Shown here one piece after another: positions 15,754 to 24,282 of a DNA stretch of 64,000 nt. The stretch spans positions 1-64,000 of the forward strand of contig CAAELE010000001.1 of the NCBI GenBank assembly GCA_900756765.1. The letters run 5' to 3'. Both the position numbers and the translations under genes were made by a program. The stretch comes from an uncultured Collinsella sp. GTDB lineage: Bacteria > Actinomycetota > Coriobacteriia > Coriobacteriales > Coriobacteriaceae. Below the pieces are notes generated by a model, which was not told where the DNA came from, made no database searches, and worked only from the letters and a program-made list of their open reading frames with translations. The stretch's first letter is position 1. Each line of letters begins with the position of its first letter.

Positions 15754-18531
15754 CTATTTACGACCGAACTTGATTTTGATCGCACGCTTCAAAGCGTACT
15801 TGCCCAGGCTTGGGAGCTTTTGCTCGTATTTGACCATCGTGGAGCACTCGGGGCGGTCGCGATCCAGATGGATGGCGTCAAACGCGCACTTGGTGGTGCA
15901 CAGGCCGCAGCCGATGCACTTGTTGGGGTCGACGATCGAGGCGCCGCAGCCCAGGCAACGGGCGGTCTCGGCACGCACCTGTTCCTCGGTAAAGGTCTCG
16001 ACGTACTCGCTAAACGGCACGGCCTTCTCGCGCTCGCGGTCCACGCGGGCAACCTCGCGGCTCGCGTTGTCATAGCTCTCGGTCACGACATCGTCGCGGT
16101 CGAGCGCGGTGTAGCGGCGCTGGTTGCGGCCGATGGTGAGCGTGGAGCCCGGCTGCACAAAGCGATGGATGGACACAGCGGCCTCGTGACCGGCGGCGAT
16201 GGCATCGATGGCAAAGCTGGGGCCGGTGTAGACGTCGCCGCCCACAAAGATGTCGGGCTCGGCGGTCTGATAGGTCTGGGGATCGGCAAGGGCACCCTGG
16301 CCGCGGCCAAGCTCCACCTTGGAGCCAGCCAGCAGATCGCCCCACACAATGGACTGACCGATCGACATGACCACGCGGTCGGCGTCAACACGACGCAGGT
16401 CGTTCTCGTCGTACTCGGGCGCAAAACGGCCCTCGTCGTCAAAGACGCGCGTGCAGCGCTTGAAGGTGATTCCGCACACACGGCCGGCCTCGTCCAGGTG
16501 AATCTCCTTGGGGCCCCAACCGCAGCTAATGTGCGCGCCGTCCTCGATAGCCTCGCGACGCTCTTCCTCGCTGGCGGGCATCTGCGCCTCGCTCTCCAGG
16601 CAGAACATCTCAACGTGCTCGGAGCCCAGGCGGCAGGCGTTGCGGGCCACGTCGATGGCCACGTTGCCGCCGCCCACCACGATGGTGCGGCCGGGCAGCG
16701 CGTCGATCTTGCCGCTGTTGACCTCGCGCAAGAAGTCGACGGCCACGGTCACATCCTCGGCGTCCTCGCCCGGGATACCGGCAAGGCGGCCGCCCTGGCA
16801 GCCAATAGCCACGTAGAAGGCCTTAAAGCCCTGCGCGCGCAGCTCGTCGAGCGTCACATCACGACCGACCTCCACGCCATAGCGGAACTCGGCACCCATC
16901 AGGCGAATGACCTCAACCTCGGCCTCAATAACGTCCTTCTGCAGCTTAAAGCTGGGAATACCGTAAGTGAGCATGCCGCCCGGGCGCTCGTTCTTCTCGA
17001 ACACGACGGGCTTGTAGCCCTTCTCGGCCAGGTAGAAAGCGCAAGACAGGCCGGCCGGACCGGCACCGATGATGGCGATCTTCTGGTCGAAGCCGCCGGC
17101 ACGCGTCGGGGTCACCACAGGTGGGACATAGCGGGTCGCGGCATCCAGATCGCGCTGGGCGATAAACTTCTTGACCTCGTCGATAGCCACGGCGGCGTCC
17201 ACACGGCCGCGGGTGCAGGCATCCTCACAGCGGCGGTTGCACACACGGCCGCAGATAGCGGGCAGCGGGTTCTCGCGCTTAATGAGCGCCAGCGCCTCGT
17301 CATAGCGACCCTGAGCCGCGAGCTTCAAATAGCCCTGAACGGCGACATGCGCGGGGCAAGCCGTCTTGCAGGGCGCGGTGCCGGACTCATGCGTCTCGAT
17401 GCGGTTGTCGTTGCGGTAGTTGGGCGACCACTTGGTGTGGTCCCACTTGGTGGCATCGGGCAGCTCCTGGCGGGGATATTCGGGCACCTGTCCGCCCGCC
17501 TTTTTGCTGCAGAGCTTCTGGCCCAGCTTGGCGGCACCGGCCGGGCACACCTCAACGCAGCGACCGCAGGCCACGCACTTGTCCTTCTCGACCTTGGCGA
17601 CATAGGCCGAGCTCGACAGATTGGGTGTGTTGAACAGCTGCGAGGTGCGCAGGGCGTAGCACACGTTAACGTTGCAGTTGCAGATGGCGAAGATCTTGTT
17701 CTCGCCATCGATGTTGGTGATCTGGTGCACAAAGCCGTTGTCCTCGGCCTGGCGCAGGATGTCGTAAACCTCGTCGCGGGTCACGTAATGGCCACGATCG
17801 GTCTCGACCACGTAGTCGGCCATATCGCCCACGGCGATGCACCAATCGGCTGGGTCGTCGGCGCAGCCCTCACCCATCACGCGACGGCTCGCGCGGCAGC
17901 TGCAGGTGCTGGCGGCATACTTACCCTCGTATTTGTCGAGCCAGTGCTCGATGTGCTCAATCGGCACCGAGGTGCTCGCGGCATCGATGGCCTTCTCGAC
18001 CGGAATCACGTGCATGCCGATACCGGCGCCTCCGGGCGGCACCATCGGCGTAGCACGGGACAGCGGGCCCTTGGACGCCTGTTCAAAGAACTTGGCATAG
18101 ACCGGATGCTCCTCGAGCTGACCCATGCGCATGTTGAGGAACTCGGCAGAACCCGGTACCAGCATGGGCAGCACCCACTGCTTGGCGCGCTCGGGATTTT
18201 CCCAGTTGTACTCGAGCAGGCCCGTGTAGCTCATATCGTCGAGCATCTTCTCGATCTGGGCCTCGGACATGCCGGTGAGCTTGACCATCTCGGGCAGCGT
18301 GTAGGGACGGCGCATCTTCATCTTGCAGAGCACTTCGGCTTGCTCGTCGGTTGCGGCCTCGGCAAACGACCAGTACTCGTAGCCCAGCAGCTCGTCGCGA
18401 TGCAGCAGGCGGTTGGTGCAATGCTCGCACAGCTTGACGATGGCCTCGCGCGGATGCTCCGGTATCGGCGGCACGAACTCCGCGCCGATATCGGGCTCGG
18501 TATAGCTAATCCCCGGTCCGTTGAGAATCAT
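15754..18531 (-). CDS. Iron-sulfur FAD/NAD(P) oxidoreductase (GltD-like) with multiple ferredoxin clusters
   Basis: 925 aa. The N-terminal 300 residues have an HTH-like segment (RRPYTLPEMVKLTGMSEAQI) and Cys clusters (CSCR, CNCNVNVCY). Near residue 320 is a ferredoxin motif CVACGRCVEVCP. The region about 370-450 carries the Cys-rich helical domain of glutamate synthase beta/dihydropyrimidine dehydrogenase proteins (CKTACPAHV, CGRVCNRRCEDAC). FAD-binding GAGPAGLSC is near 487 and NAD(P)-binding VVGGGNVAID near 620. Another cluster, CIGCGLCTTKC, is near 869. It probably moves electrons between NAD(P)H and an unknown substrate or partner; no glutamate synthase large subunit is nearby. ATG 18531 follows AAGGGA. 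Divergent from a TetR regulator with shared operators. Confidence 0.85.
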   Translation of the reverse strand: MILNGPGISYTEPDIGAEFVPPIPEHPREAIVKLCEHCTNRLLHRDELLGYEYWSFAEAATDEQAEVLCKMKMRRPYTLPEMVKLTGMSEAQIEKMLDDMSYTGLLEYNWENPERAKQWVLPMLVPGSAEFLNMRMGQLEEHPVYAKFFEQASKGPLSRATPMVPPGGAGIGMHVIPVEKAIDAASTSVPIEHIEHWLDKYEGKYAASTCSCRASRRVMGEGCADDPADWCIAVGDMADYVVETDRGHYVTRDEVYDILRQAEDNGFVHQITNIDGENKIFAICNCNVNVCYALRTSQLFNTPNLSSSAYVAKVEKDKCVACGRCVEVCPAGAAKLGQKLCSKKAGGQVPEYPRQELPDATKWDHTKWSPNYRNDNRIETHESGTAPCKTACPAHVAVQGYLKLAAQGRYDEALALIKRENPLPAICGRVCNRRCEDACTRGRVDAAVAIDEVKKFIAQRDLDAATRYVPPVVTPTRAGGFDQKIAIIGAGPAGLSCAFYLAEKGYKPVVFEKNERPGGMLTYGIPSFKLQKDVIEAEVEVIRLMGAEFRYGVEVGRDVTLDELRAQGFKAFYVAIGCQGGRLAGIPGEDAEDVTVAVDFLREVNSGKIDALPGRTIVVGGGNVAIDVARNACRLGSEHVEMFCLESEAQMPASEEERREAIEDGAHISCGWGPKEIHLDEAGRVCGITFKRCTRVFDDEGRFAPEYDENDLRRVDADRVVMSIGQSIVWGDLLAGSKVELGRGQGALADPQTYQTAEPDIFVGGDVYTGPSFAIDAIAAGHEAAVSIHRFVQPGSTLTIGRNQRRYTALDRDDVVTESYDNASREVARVDREREKAVPFSEYVETFTEEQVRAETARCLGCGASIVDPNKCIGCGLCTTKCAFDAIHLDRDRPECSTMVKYEQKLPSLGKYALKRAIKIKFGRK

Positions 18532-18607
18532 AGTCGTCCCTTCTCTTGCCACAGCCCGACGAGGCCGCAGCGCCCCTCTTTTTTGCAGGCCGGGCATGCC
18601 CCCATGC

Positions 18608-18688
18608 CGTTCGCCCAATATTGTTGACATTGTGTCAAAAATAGTATTGACGAACCGTCAACAATATTCAAGACTGTTAGGCGAACGG
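18608..18688. promoter_or_regulatory. Nested dyads (TetR operators) between flavoprotein and tetR
   Basis: Two dyads of the same design stand side by side: TTGACATTGTGTCAA (18623-18637) and TTGACGAACCGTCAA (18647-18661). Around them is a 12-bp inverted repeat AATATTGTTGAC/GTCAACAATATT (18617-18628 and 18657-18668) and an outer CCGTTCGCC/GGCGAACGG (18608-18616 and 18680-18688). Operators for the divergent TetR-family regulator are the natural reading; binding is inferred. Confidence 0.75.
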
Positions 18689-18720
18689 TTAGGCAAAAGA
18701 GGATGAAAGGCGGCAAGCGC

Positions 18721-19383
18721 ATGAGCGACACGTACGCAGATATCCCTGTGGCCGACGCCGCTCTTGCATCCGATAGCGCGGCAAAGCGCTTGACGGGCGA
18801 CGAACGCCGTCGCGAGATCCTCGCCGCCGTGCGCGCCGTGAGTTCCGAGCTGGGCGTGTCCCACCTATCGGTATCAGCCGTGACCAAGCGAGCCGGCTGC
18901 ACGCGCTCGCTGTTCTACCACTACTTCGCCGACATGGACGCCGCCGTCACTGCCGTCATGGACGAGGCAATCGACGGTTTTATCTCCGAGCTCGAGCAGT
19001 GGAACGCCGGCCGCACCGTCGGTGATATCGAGGGCGCGCTCGACACCGTCGCCCCGCTCTTTAAGCGTCTGGTCGCCAGCGGCCACGAACTGCCGAGTAC
19101 GCTCACCTCAAGCAGCGGCGCGCTCTACGGCGGCTTTCTACACAACGTGGTTCAGCGCGTGGCGCAGTACATCTGCGACACCACCGTGGTGGACTTTGTC
19201 GCCCATCACGAGCTGCGCATCGACCATGTCTACGAAACGTTCTACACCCTCATCATGGGTCTTTTGATGTATATCCGCACACACCCCGATGTGCCCGACG
19301 AGACGGTCAAGGAAATCATCGCCTCGACACTCCACATCGAGGGCTATACCGCCAAGTATCAGGAGCGCAAGCCCCAGAACTGA
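18721..19383 (+). CDS. TetR-family transcriptional regulator
   Basis: 220 aa. HTH at about residues 25-70 (RREILAAVRAVSSELG, VSAVTKRAGCTRSLFYHYFADMD), typical TetR; the C-terminal ligand domain has no specific match I recognise. ATG 18721 is chosen because AAAGGCGG precedes it; the upstream ATG 18703 has its purine run directly abutting it. It probably represses itself and the divergent flavoprotein through the paired operators, and may also control the downstream DUF5692 gene 63 bases away. Confidence 0.9.
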   Translation: MSDTYADIPVADAALASDSAAKRLTGDERRREILAAVRAVSSELGVSHLSVSAVTKRAGCTRSLFYHYFADMDAAVTAVMDEAIDGFISELEQWNAGRTVGDIEGALDTVAPLFKRLVASGHELPSTLTSSSGALYGGFLHNVVQRVAQYICDTTVVDFVAHHELRIDHVYETFYTLIMGLLMYIRTHPDVPDETVKEIIASTLHIEGYTAKYQERKPQN

Positions 19384-19446
19384 CGGCATTTAGCCAAACT
19401 GCCCGCGATCGGAAGAGGGGCCGCGGGCTTGTGAAAGGAGAGCAGC

Positions 19447-20454
19447 ATGCTGTTCGATGTTTGGGGTAGCAATACCCTTATCCACTGGGTCGGTTGGGCC
19501 ATGGTCTTTATCGGCCTGATCGTGCTCAACGAGGTCGGCCGCCGCACCAAGCTGGGCGCGGCCATCATCTTTGGCGTGGCTCCGCTGGCCATGACCATCT
19601 ACTGCGTCGCTATCGCCATCGGCGTCTCACAGGGTGCCGAGTGGGCGCTCACCAACCCCACCCATGTGTACCAGAACAGCTGGTTCCACTACGCCAAGGT
19701 ATACGCGGCGCTGGCCGGTTGCTGGGGCTTCATTGCCATTAAGTACCAGTGGGGCAAGATCGGCAAGGCACACTGGTTCCGCGCGTGGCCGTTTGTGATC
19801 GTCGCCATCAACATCATGATCGCCGTCGTGTCCGACTTTGAGAGCGCCTATCACTTCTTTGTCCTGGGCGAGTCCACCTGGGTCACCTCCGAGGGCGCCA
19901 CGCAGCTGGCCGGCTGGAACAACGTGTTCAACGGCATCGCGGGCATCATCAACATCTTCTGCATGACCGGTTGGTGGAGCGTCTACGCCTCCGAGGACAA
20001 GACCGACATGCTGTGGCCCGACATGACCTGGGTCTACATCATCGCCTACGACATCTGGAACTTCTGCTACACCTACAACTGCCTGCCCACCCACTCCTGG
20101 TTCTGCGGCTTTGCGCTGCTGCTGGCGCCCACCGTCGCCGCCTTTATCTGGAACAAGGGCGGCTGGATCCAGAACCGTGCCTTTACGCTGGCCATTTGGT
20201 GCATGTTTGCCCAGGTGTTCCCGTACTTCCAGGAGGAGTCCATCTTTGTGACGCACTCCACGCTCGACCCCGCCGCCGCCACCGCGGTCTCGGTCGCCGC
20301 ACTGATCGCCAACATCGCCGCGATTATCTACGTCGTCTACCGTGCCAAGAAGCTCGGCCGCAACCCCTACAAGCAGGATGTCTTTGAGGGCACCAGCGAT
20401 TGGGAGAAGGCCACTGCCCGCCGCGCCAAGGTTGATTACGCTCACGCCGAGTAA
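19447..20454 (+). CDS. DUF5692 multi-pass membrane protein
   Basis: 335 aa with about nine to ten hydrophobic helices rich in Trp, Tyr and Phe. The pattern matches the DUF5692 family, known to me from Coriobacteriia and of unknown function. GAAAGGAG precedes the ATG by 7 bases. It is in the same direction as the TetR gene and near a large redox flavoprotein, so a joint role in a membrane-linked redox or transport process is possible but not shown. A strong terminator follows. Confidence 0.75.
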   Translation: MLFDVWGSNTLIHWVGWAMVFIGLIVLNEVGRRTKLGAAIIFGVAPLAMTIYCVAIAIGVSQGAEWALTNPTHVYQNSWFHYAKVYAALAGCWGFIAIKYQWGKIGKAHWFRAWPFVIVAINIMIAVVSDFESAYHFFVLGESTWVTSEGATQLAGWNNVFNGIAGIINIFCMTGWWSVYASEDKTDMLWPDMTWVYIIAYDIWNFCYTYNCLPTHSWFCGFALLLAPTVAAFIWNKGGWIQNRAFTLAIWCMFAQVFPYFQEESIFVTHSTLDPAAATAVSVAALIANIAAIIYVVYRAKKLGRNPYKQDVFEGTSDWEKATARRAKVDYAHAE

Positions 20455-20521
20455 CGTGTTTATTCCGTCCACATTTGGATGTAGGCAAACTTAGCCGACG
20501 CCGCAATCGCGCGTCATGCGC

Positions 20522-20563
20522 AGCCCCGGAAAGCGATTCGCCCGCTTTCCGGGGCTTTTTGTT
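20522..20563 (+). terminator. Rho-independent terminator after DUF5692
   Basis: Perfect 14-bp stem AGCCCCGGAAAGCG / CGCTTTCCGGGGCT with a 7-base loop, followed by TTTTTGTTGTT. Confidence 0.93.
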
Positions 20564-20691
20564 GTTGCGCGCATTCACGCACATATGCAAAACCTCTCTC
20601 ACAGATAAAATCAGATTTCCAACCGCCTGACAGCTCTATGTGACCCCAATTTTGGGTACATTGTTGTCCCGATATTGAGCTTGGGGGATAT

Positions 20692-22194
20692 ATGAAAGAT
20701 GAGACGAGGGGCCAAGAGGACGCGGCCCAAGATGCAGAGGCGTGTGCCGAGGCCCTGGAGAGCCTAGACCGAGTTTCGCTTGGCGAGATTGCGTTTGACG
20801 ATTCGAGCGTTGATGTGCAGGATGAGCCGGAAATCGAAGCGCAGCCCGATGATCAGGATGCAAAAGACGATGGCGCCGCGCCCACCGAAGATGAGGCTGG
20901 GCACGAGGAATCCGAATGCGAGGCCGACGACCAGCCCGAATCCGACACGAGCGAGGAAACCATCTTGCTCGACAACTTGCCGGCCGAAGATTCGCTGACC
21001 CGCGAGCTCCCTGGCTTAGGCTCTGCGCCTGCCGTGGACGAGACCATCGCCATGGGCGATATTCCCCTACCGTCCGTTCCTTCGGCACGCGAAGCCGAGG
21101 TTCGTCATCGTAAGATATCGCCCAAGCGCCGCAACCTGATGGTTGCCGGTGTCGTGGCCGTCGCGCTCGTCGCCGGCGGTGCAGGCTATGCCGCCTGGAA
21201 CGGATATCAGCAAGAGCAGGCTGCCACTGTCGCCGCCAATGCCCACACGATGATGTCGGTGCAGATTGGCATACATGCCGCGGGGCTCGACTGTTCCGCC
21301 GGCTCCAAGATTCCCGTACAAGTGAGTGGCCAGGATTCTGACGGATCCTCCGTGAGCGAAACGCTCTACGTTGACGAGCATGGTCGCGGCATTAAGCTGC
21401 TGCCCGGCGATTACACGCTCTCCATTGCCGCCTCCCCCATCGCGGCCGACGGCACCGTCTATACCGTGCCGACCACCAAGGCGCAGGTCACGATCAAGAG
21501 CGATGGGCAGGACCTAAGCAGCCAGGCCGCCTTTAAGCTCAAGGTGCCCTCGGCCGACACGGTGACTGACGACCAGATCGATGCCGCCGCCAAGTATGCC
21601 GAAGAAGGCGGCGCGAGCTCTGCCGCCGCGGCAAAGATACTCCAGCAGGCGGCAATTACGCGCCGCGATGCCGCCGCCAACGCCGTAAGCGCAAGCGAGG
21701 CACAGTCCGCCCGCGATGCCGACGCTCGACACAAGGCAACGGACCTGTATCAGCTCGATATTCCGGTTGAGTGGTATGGCAAGGTCGCAACCTGGCAAAA
21801 CGGCAGCACGCTGTGCATCTATCTTGCTGGCGACACGAACACACCGCTCGTGACGCTCGTCGCGGTGCGCGAGGGCGAGAGCTTTACGCCCGATGAGGGC
21901 GATACGGTTTTGGGTGCGGCAAACCTCGGCAACGGCTACACCGTCTACGCCAGCGGCCCCGTTTATCCGTATGTGGTGCCCCAGACCATCAACGGACGCA
22001 CGCAAGACCCCGTGTCAACCTACCCCATGGACACGGCTATTGAGCTTGTCGAGCTTACGACCGGTAACCGCTACACCTATAGCCAGATCAAGAACGTACT
22101 GGTCGGCAAAGACGGCAAAGCCGACGCCGCGACCAAACTCGAGACCGACTACCTCGCCCAGATTCTCCTGCCGAGCATCAAGGCCCAAGACTAG
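20692..22194 (+). CDS. Membrane-anchored extracytoplasmic protein, unknown function
   Basis: 500 aa. The first ~140 residues are acidic and disordered, with PSVPSAR before a Lys/Arg-rich stop-transfer (KISPKRRN). A single transmembrane helix (about 144-166) is followed by an extracellular domain: a beta-rich part (about 180-280), an Ala-rich helical segment (about 290-340), and a final domain starting YQLDIPVEWYGKVATW that resembles a lipoprotein-like ligand fold. I do not recognise a family. The acidic cytosolic arm resembles the one on PstP in this window and could be a kinase substrate (speculation). GGGGGATAT precedes the ATG. Confidence 0.65.
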   Translation: MKDETRGQEDAAQDAEACAEALESLDRVSLGEIAFDDSSVDVQDEPEIEAQPDDQDAKDDGAAPTEDEAGHEESECEADDQPESDTSEETILLDNLPAEDSLTRELPGLGSAPAVDETIAMGDIPLPSVPSAREAEVRHRKISPKRRNLMVAGVVAVALVAGGAGYAAWNGYQQEQAATVAANAHTMMSVQIGIHAAGLDCSAGSKIPVQVSGQDSDGSSVSETLYVDEHGRGIKLLPGDYTLSIAASPIAADGTVYTVPTTKAQVTIKSDGQDLSSQAAFKLKVPSADTVTDDQIDAAAKYAEEGGASSAAAAKILQQAAITRRDAAANAVSASEAQSARDADARHKATDLYQLDIPVEWYGKVATWQNGSTLCIYLAGDTNTPLVTLVAVREGESFTPDEGDTVLGAANLGNGYTVYASGPVYPYVVPQTINGRTQDPVSTYPMDTAIELVELTTGNRYTYSQIKNVLVGKDGKADAATKLETDYLAQILLPSIKAQD

Positions 22195-22229
22195 CCAGGC
22201 GCATCATGGTGCTCCCCAACCGTGATGAA

Positions 22230-22251
22230 GGGGCCAGGAGGTCCTGGCCCC
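22230..22251. terminator. Hairpin between convergent genes
   Basis: Perfect hairpin GGGGCCAGGA / TCCTGGCCCC between the ends of two convergent genes. There is no T-run, so terminator activity is uncertain. Confidence 0.45.
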
Positions 22252-22267
22252 ACAGATCCGTAGATGA

Positions 22268-23620
22268 TTAGGCAAGGAGCCACTTCCATGCGGGAACAAC
22301 GTGTACCACACCGTGTTCGCATGGAATATCGGCCTGCTCATCCATGGTAACGATTGCTGACTCACCAAGATCGAACTGGGCCATCGAGGCATCAAGCGCG
22401 GCAATTTCGCGCTCGCGCGTTTTCTCACTTGCCATATCCACACTAACCTGGATCAGGCTATAAGCCCGCATGAGAAGTGCGTCCCCAGCCACAAAGTCCA
22501 CCTCATGGCTCTTGCTCTTCTCTTTGATCAGCAGGCGGCAGACCGATCCGATCCTCACCGCGGGAGTCCTTCTTCTTAGCGCGTTGAACACTGCGGTCTC
22601 GAGCCTCTGGCCCTGGTCCAATGCCGATGCGGGAGAGAATGCTCCAAACATCGCGGGATCGACAGCGTAGACCTTAGACGCAGACCGCATGTTATTTGCC
22701 AGTGAACGCGTGAACTCCGGCACGGAGAACAGCAGGTAGGCATCCTCATAATACTCAAGTAAGTCGCTGAGCGAATTACGACTGACGGGTATCTGCCTGC
22801 TCTTGAACTCGTTGTACACTTTGTTCACCGACAGCTCTCGTCCCGAAGATGCCATACACCGCGTTAGGAACAGCGATGCCAGGCGAGGGTTCTTGACGTC
22901 GTAACGCTCAACGACGTCCATAGCGACCGTTCGCGAAGCATATTCCTGTAGCAGCTGAATCGCGTCTGCGGGCGTCTGCTCAAGCGTCGCGATGAATCCC
23001 CCTCGTTCAAGATATCCGATCAGATGATGTCGAAGCAGCGCTGCATCGCTTGAGGAAAAGGTCGCATCTGGCTCGAAAACGCTCCCCGTCTTATATCGAA
23101 CGTATTCCGAAAAACTCAACGGAAAAAGCTCTCGTATAAGAGAACGACCCCTGAACTCGCTCTTAAGTTCTGAGGACAGCATCTTAGAAGAAGATCCCGT
23201 CACATAGACGGTCGCTTTCTCCGTATCGACTACACGCCGCAGAAACGCACCCCATTCGGGAATTTCCTGGATCTCGTCAAAGAAAATGTAAGCGCCCTCG
23301 GTTCGAGCAGCAGGATGCAGCGCATAGAACGTGTCAAGCACGTCCGCCAGCAGCGATGGCTCATACGGGCGCAAGCGCTCGTCCTCAAAATTAAAGTAAA
23401 GCATCCGGTCAAGCTCGACGCCCCGGCCCTGAAGCCGCTGTATCTCCTGATACAGGCGATACGTCTTTCCACAACGGCGGGCCCCCACAACCACATTTAC
23501 GATGTTGTCGCGCTTTGGCTCCTGTGGGTTTCCCAAATCAAGGTCTCGCTTAAAGACCTGCGGAACCCCCTGCTGTTCAAAGTCCTTTATTTTCTGGGCG
23601 ATCAAGTCGTTGAATGCCAT
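22268..23620 (-). CDS. AAA ATPase with DUF4143 C-terminal domain
   Basis: 450 aa. Walker A is VGARRCGKT (near residue 47), Walker B IFFDEIQEI, and the sensor region TGSSSKML; then a conserved FPLSFSEYV block and a C-terminal restriction-endonuclease-like domain with EVDFVAG. This is the AAA_14/DUF4143 family, abundant in gut bacteria, often transferred horizontally and suspected of defence or toxin-like roles, but without a proven function. Base composition is lower in GC than neighbouring genes and codon use is less biased, suggesting acquisition. A 24-bp inverted repeat lies directly upstream. Confidence 0.85.
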   Translation of the reverse strand: MAFNDLIAQKIKDFEQQGVPQVFKRDLDLGNPQEPKRDNIVNVVVGARRCGKTYRLYQEIQRLQGRGVELDRMLYFNFEDERLRPYEPSLLADVLDTFYALHPAARTEGAYIFFDEIQEIPEWGAFLRRVVDTEKATVYVTGSSSKMLSSELKSEFRGRSLIRELFPLSFSEYVRYKTGSVFEPDATFSSSDAALLRHHLIGYLERGGFIATLEQTPADAIQLLQEYASRTVAMDVVERYDVKNPRLASLFLTRCMASSGRELSVNKVYNEFKSRQIPVSRNSLSDLLEYYEDAYLLFSVPEFTRSLANNMRSASKVYAVDPAMFGAFSPASALDQGQRLETAVFNALRRRTPAVRIGSVCRLLIKEKSKSHEVDFVAGDALLMRAYSLIQVSVDMASEKTREREIAALDASMAQFDLGESAIVTMDEQADIPCEHGVVHVVPAWKWLLA

Positions 23621-23627
23621 GATTCTC

Positions 23628-23689
23628 CAATCTTGCTCTCTAGCTAATCAAAATTATACTGATTCTTGATTAATTAGAGAGCAAGATTG
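23628..23689. repeat. 24-bp inverted repeat in the leader of the AAA ATPase gene
   Basis: Left arm 23628-23651 begins CAATCTTGCTCTCTA and right arm 23666-23689 ends TAGAGAGCAAGATTG; 22 of 24 positions match, with a 14-base AT-rich centre. It starts 8 bases upstream of the ATPase start codon. It could be an operator or a leader RNA hairpin that hides the ribosome site. Confidence 0.8.
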
Positions 23690-23861
23690 TGTGTAGCTTG
23701 ATTAACACTTAAGCAAGTTTTTCACTATTATTGCTCCGAAGGATATCGAGTGGCTAAGAGGACAACCGAGCTCGAATGCGACTCCCCGAGCAGCCAATTT
23801 GGCAGTCAATTTGGGGCGGGGCTTTTTGACTACCCTCCCCCTGCAGAAAAATCCCTAACGC

Positions 23862-23930
23862 AGTTGCGGTGAAATAGGGACTGTTTTTGCTGGTCAAACC
23901 GCAAAACAGCCCCTATTTCACCGCAACTTA
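23862..23930. repeat. Palindromic repeat, family C, copy 2
   Basis: AGTTGCGGTGAAATAGGGAC on the left and CCCTATTTCACCGCAACTTA on the right, with a second inner dyad (CTGTTTT / AAAACAG) and a loop containing GGTCAAACC. Same outer arms as 11469-11537. The remaining bases between 23690 and 23861 show no gene or clear signal. Confidence 0.75.
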
Positions 23931-23953
23931 TTGGTGGCCTTTTGGGGTGGCAC

Positions 23954-24148
23954 TCAGCGCCACGGATCGGCTTCGAACATCGGCTCGCGCTCGGGGCGTC
24001 GGTCGCTGTAGGGGTCGTAGCCGTCGTCGTCCTCGTTCTCGGCACGGATGTAGGGGTCGCGCGGCTTAGGTGCCGGCTTAGGCGCAGGCTTGGGTGCGGC
24101 GGGTGCCGTCTCAGCCGCCGGTGCGTTCGTCTCGTTCTCGTCTTTCAT
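23954..24148 (-). CDS. Small Pro/Ala-rich acidic protein, unknown
   Basis: 64 aa beginning MKDENETN. A KPAP repeat region is followed by an acidic Tyr-containing tail (EDDDGYDPYSDRR). ATG 24148 is chosen over ATG 24154 because AAGGAG is then 8 bases upstream. It lies downstream of clpB on the same strand, beyond the clpB terminator. No signal peptide or known domain. Likely real because of its ribosome site and biased codon use. Confidence 0.5.
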   Translation of the reverse strand: MKDENETNAPAAETAPAAPKPAPKPAPKPRDPYIRAENEDDDGYDPYSDRRPEREPMFEADPWR

Positions 24149-24200
24149 CTGCATAGCTCCTTGCCTTGTACTCACGTTCAACACCATAGATTGTCGCACG

Positions 24201-24238
24201 AAAAAGGGCGGCGGACCCAATTGGATCCGCCGCCCTTG
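24201..24238 (-). terminator. Rho-independent terminator of clpB
   Basis: Minus-strand stem AAGGGCGGCGGATCC / GGGTCCGCCGCCCTT (about 14 bp, small AATT loop) followed by TTTTTCG. Confidence 0.88.
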
Positions 24239-24282
24239 GCGTTTAGGGACGACTGGCAGATTTTAAGGCATGGCCCAAAAAT

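Noticed and set aside
15631..18627. A 998-codon frame on the plus strand opposite the flavoprotein
   Set aside because: Antisense shadow: low-complexity Ala/Gly/His/Val composition and no recognisable domain, while the minus frame has FAD, NAD(P) and Fe-S motifs.
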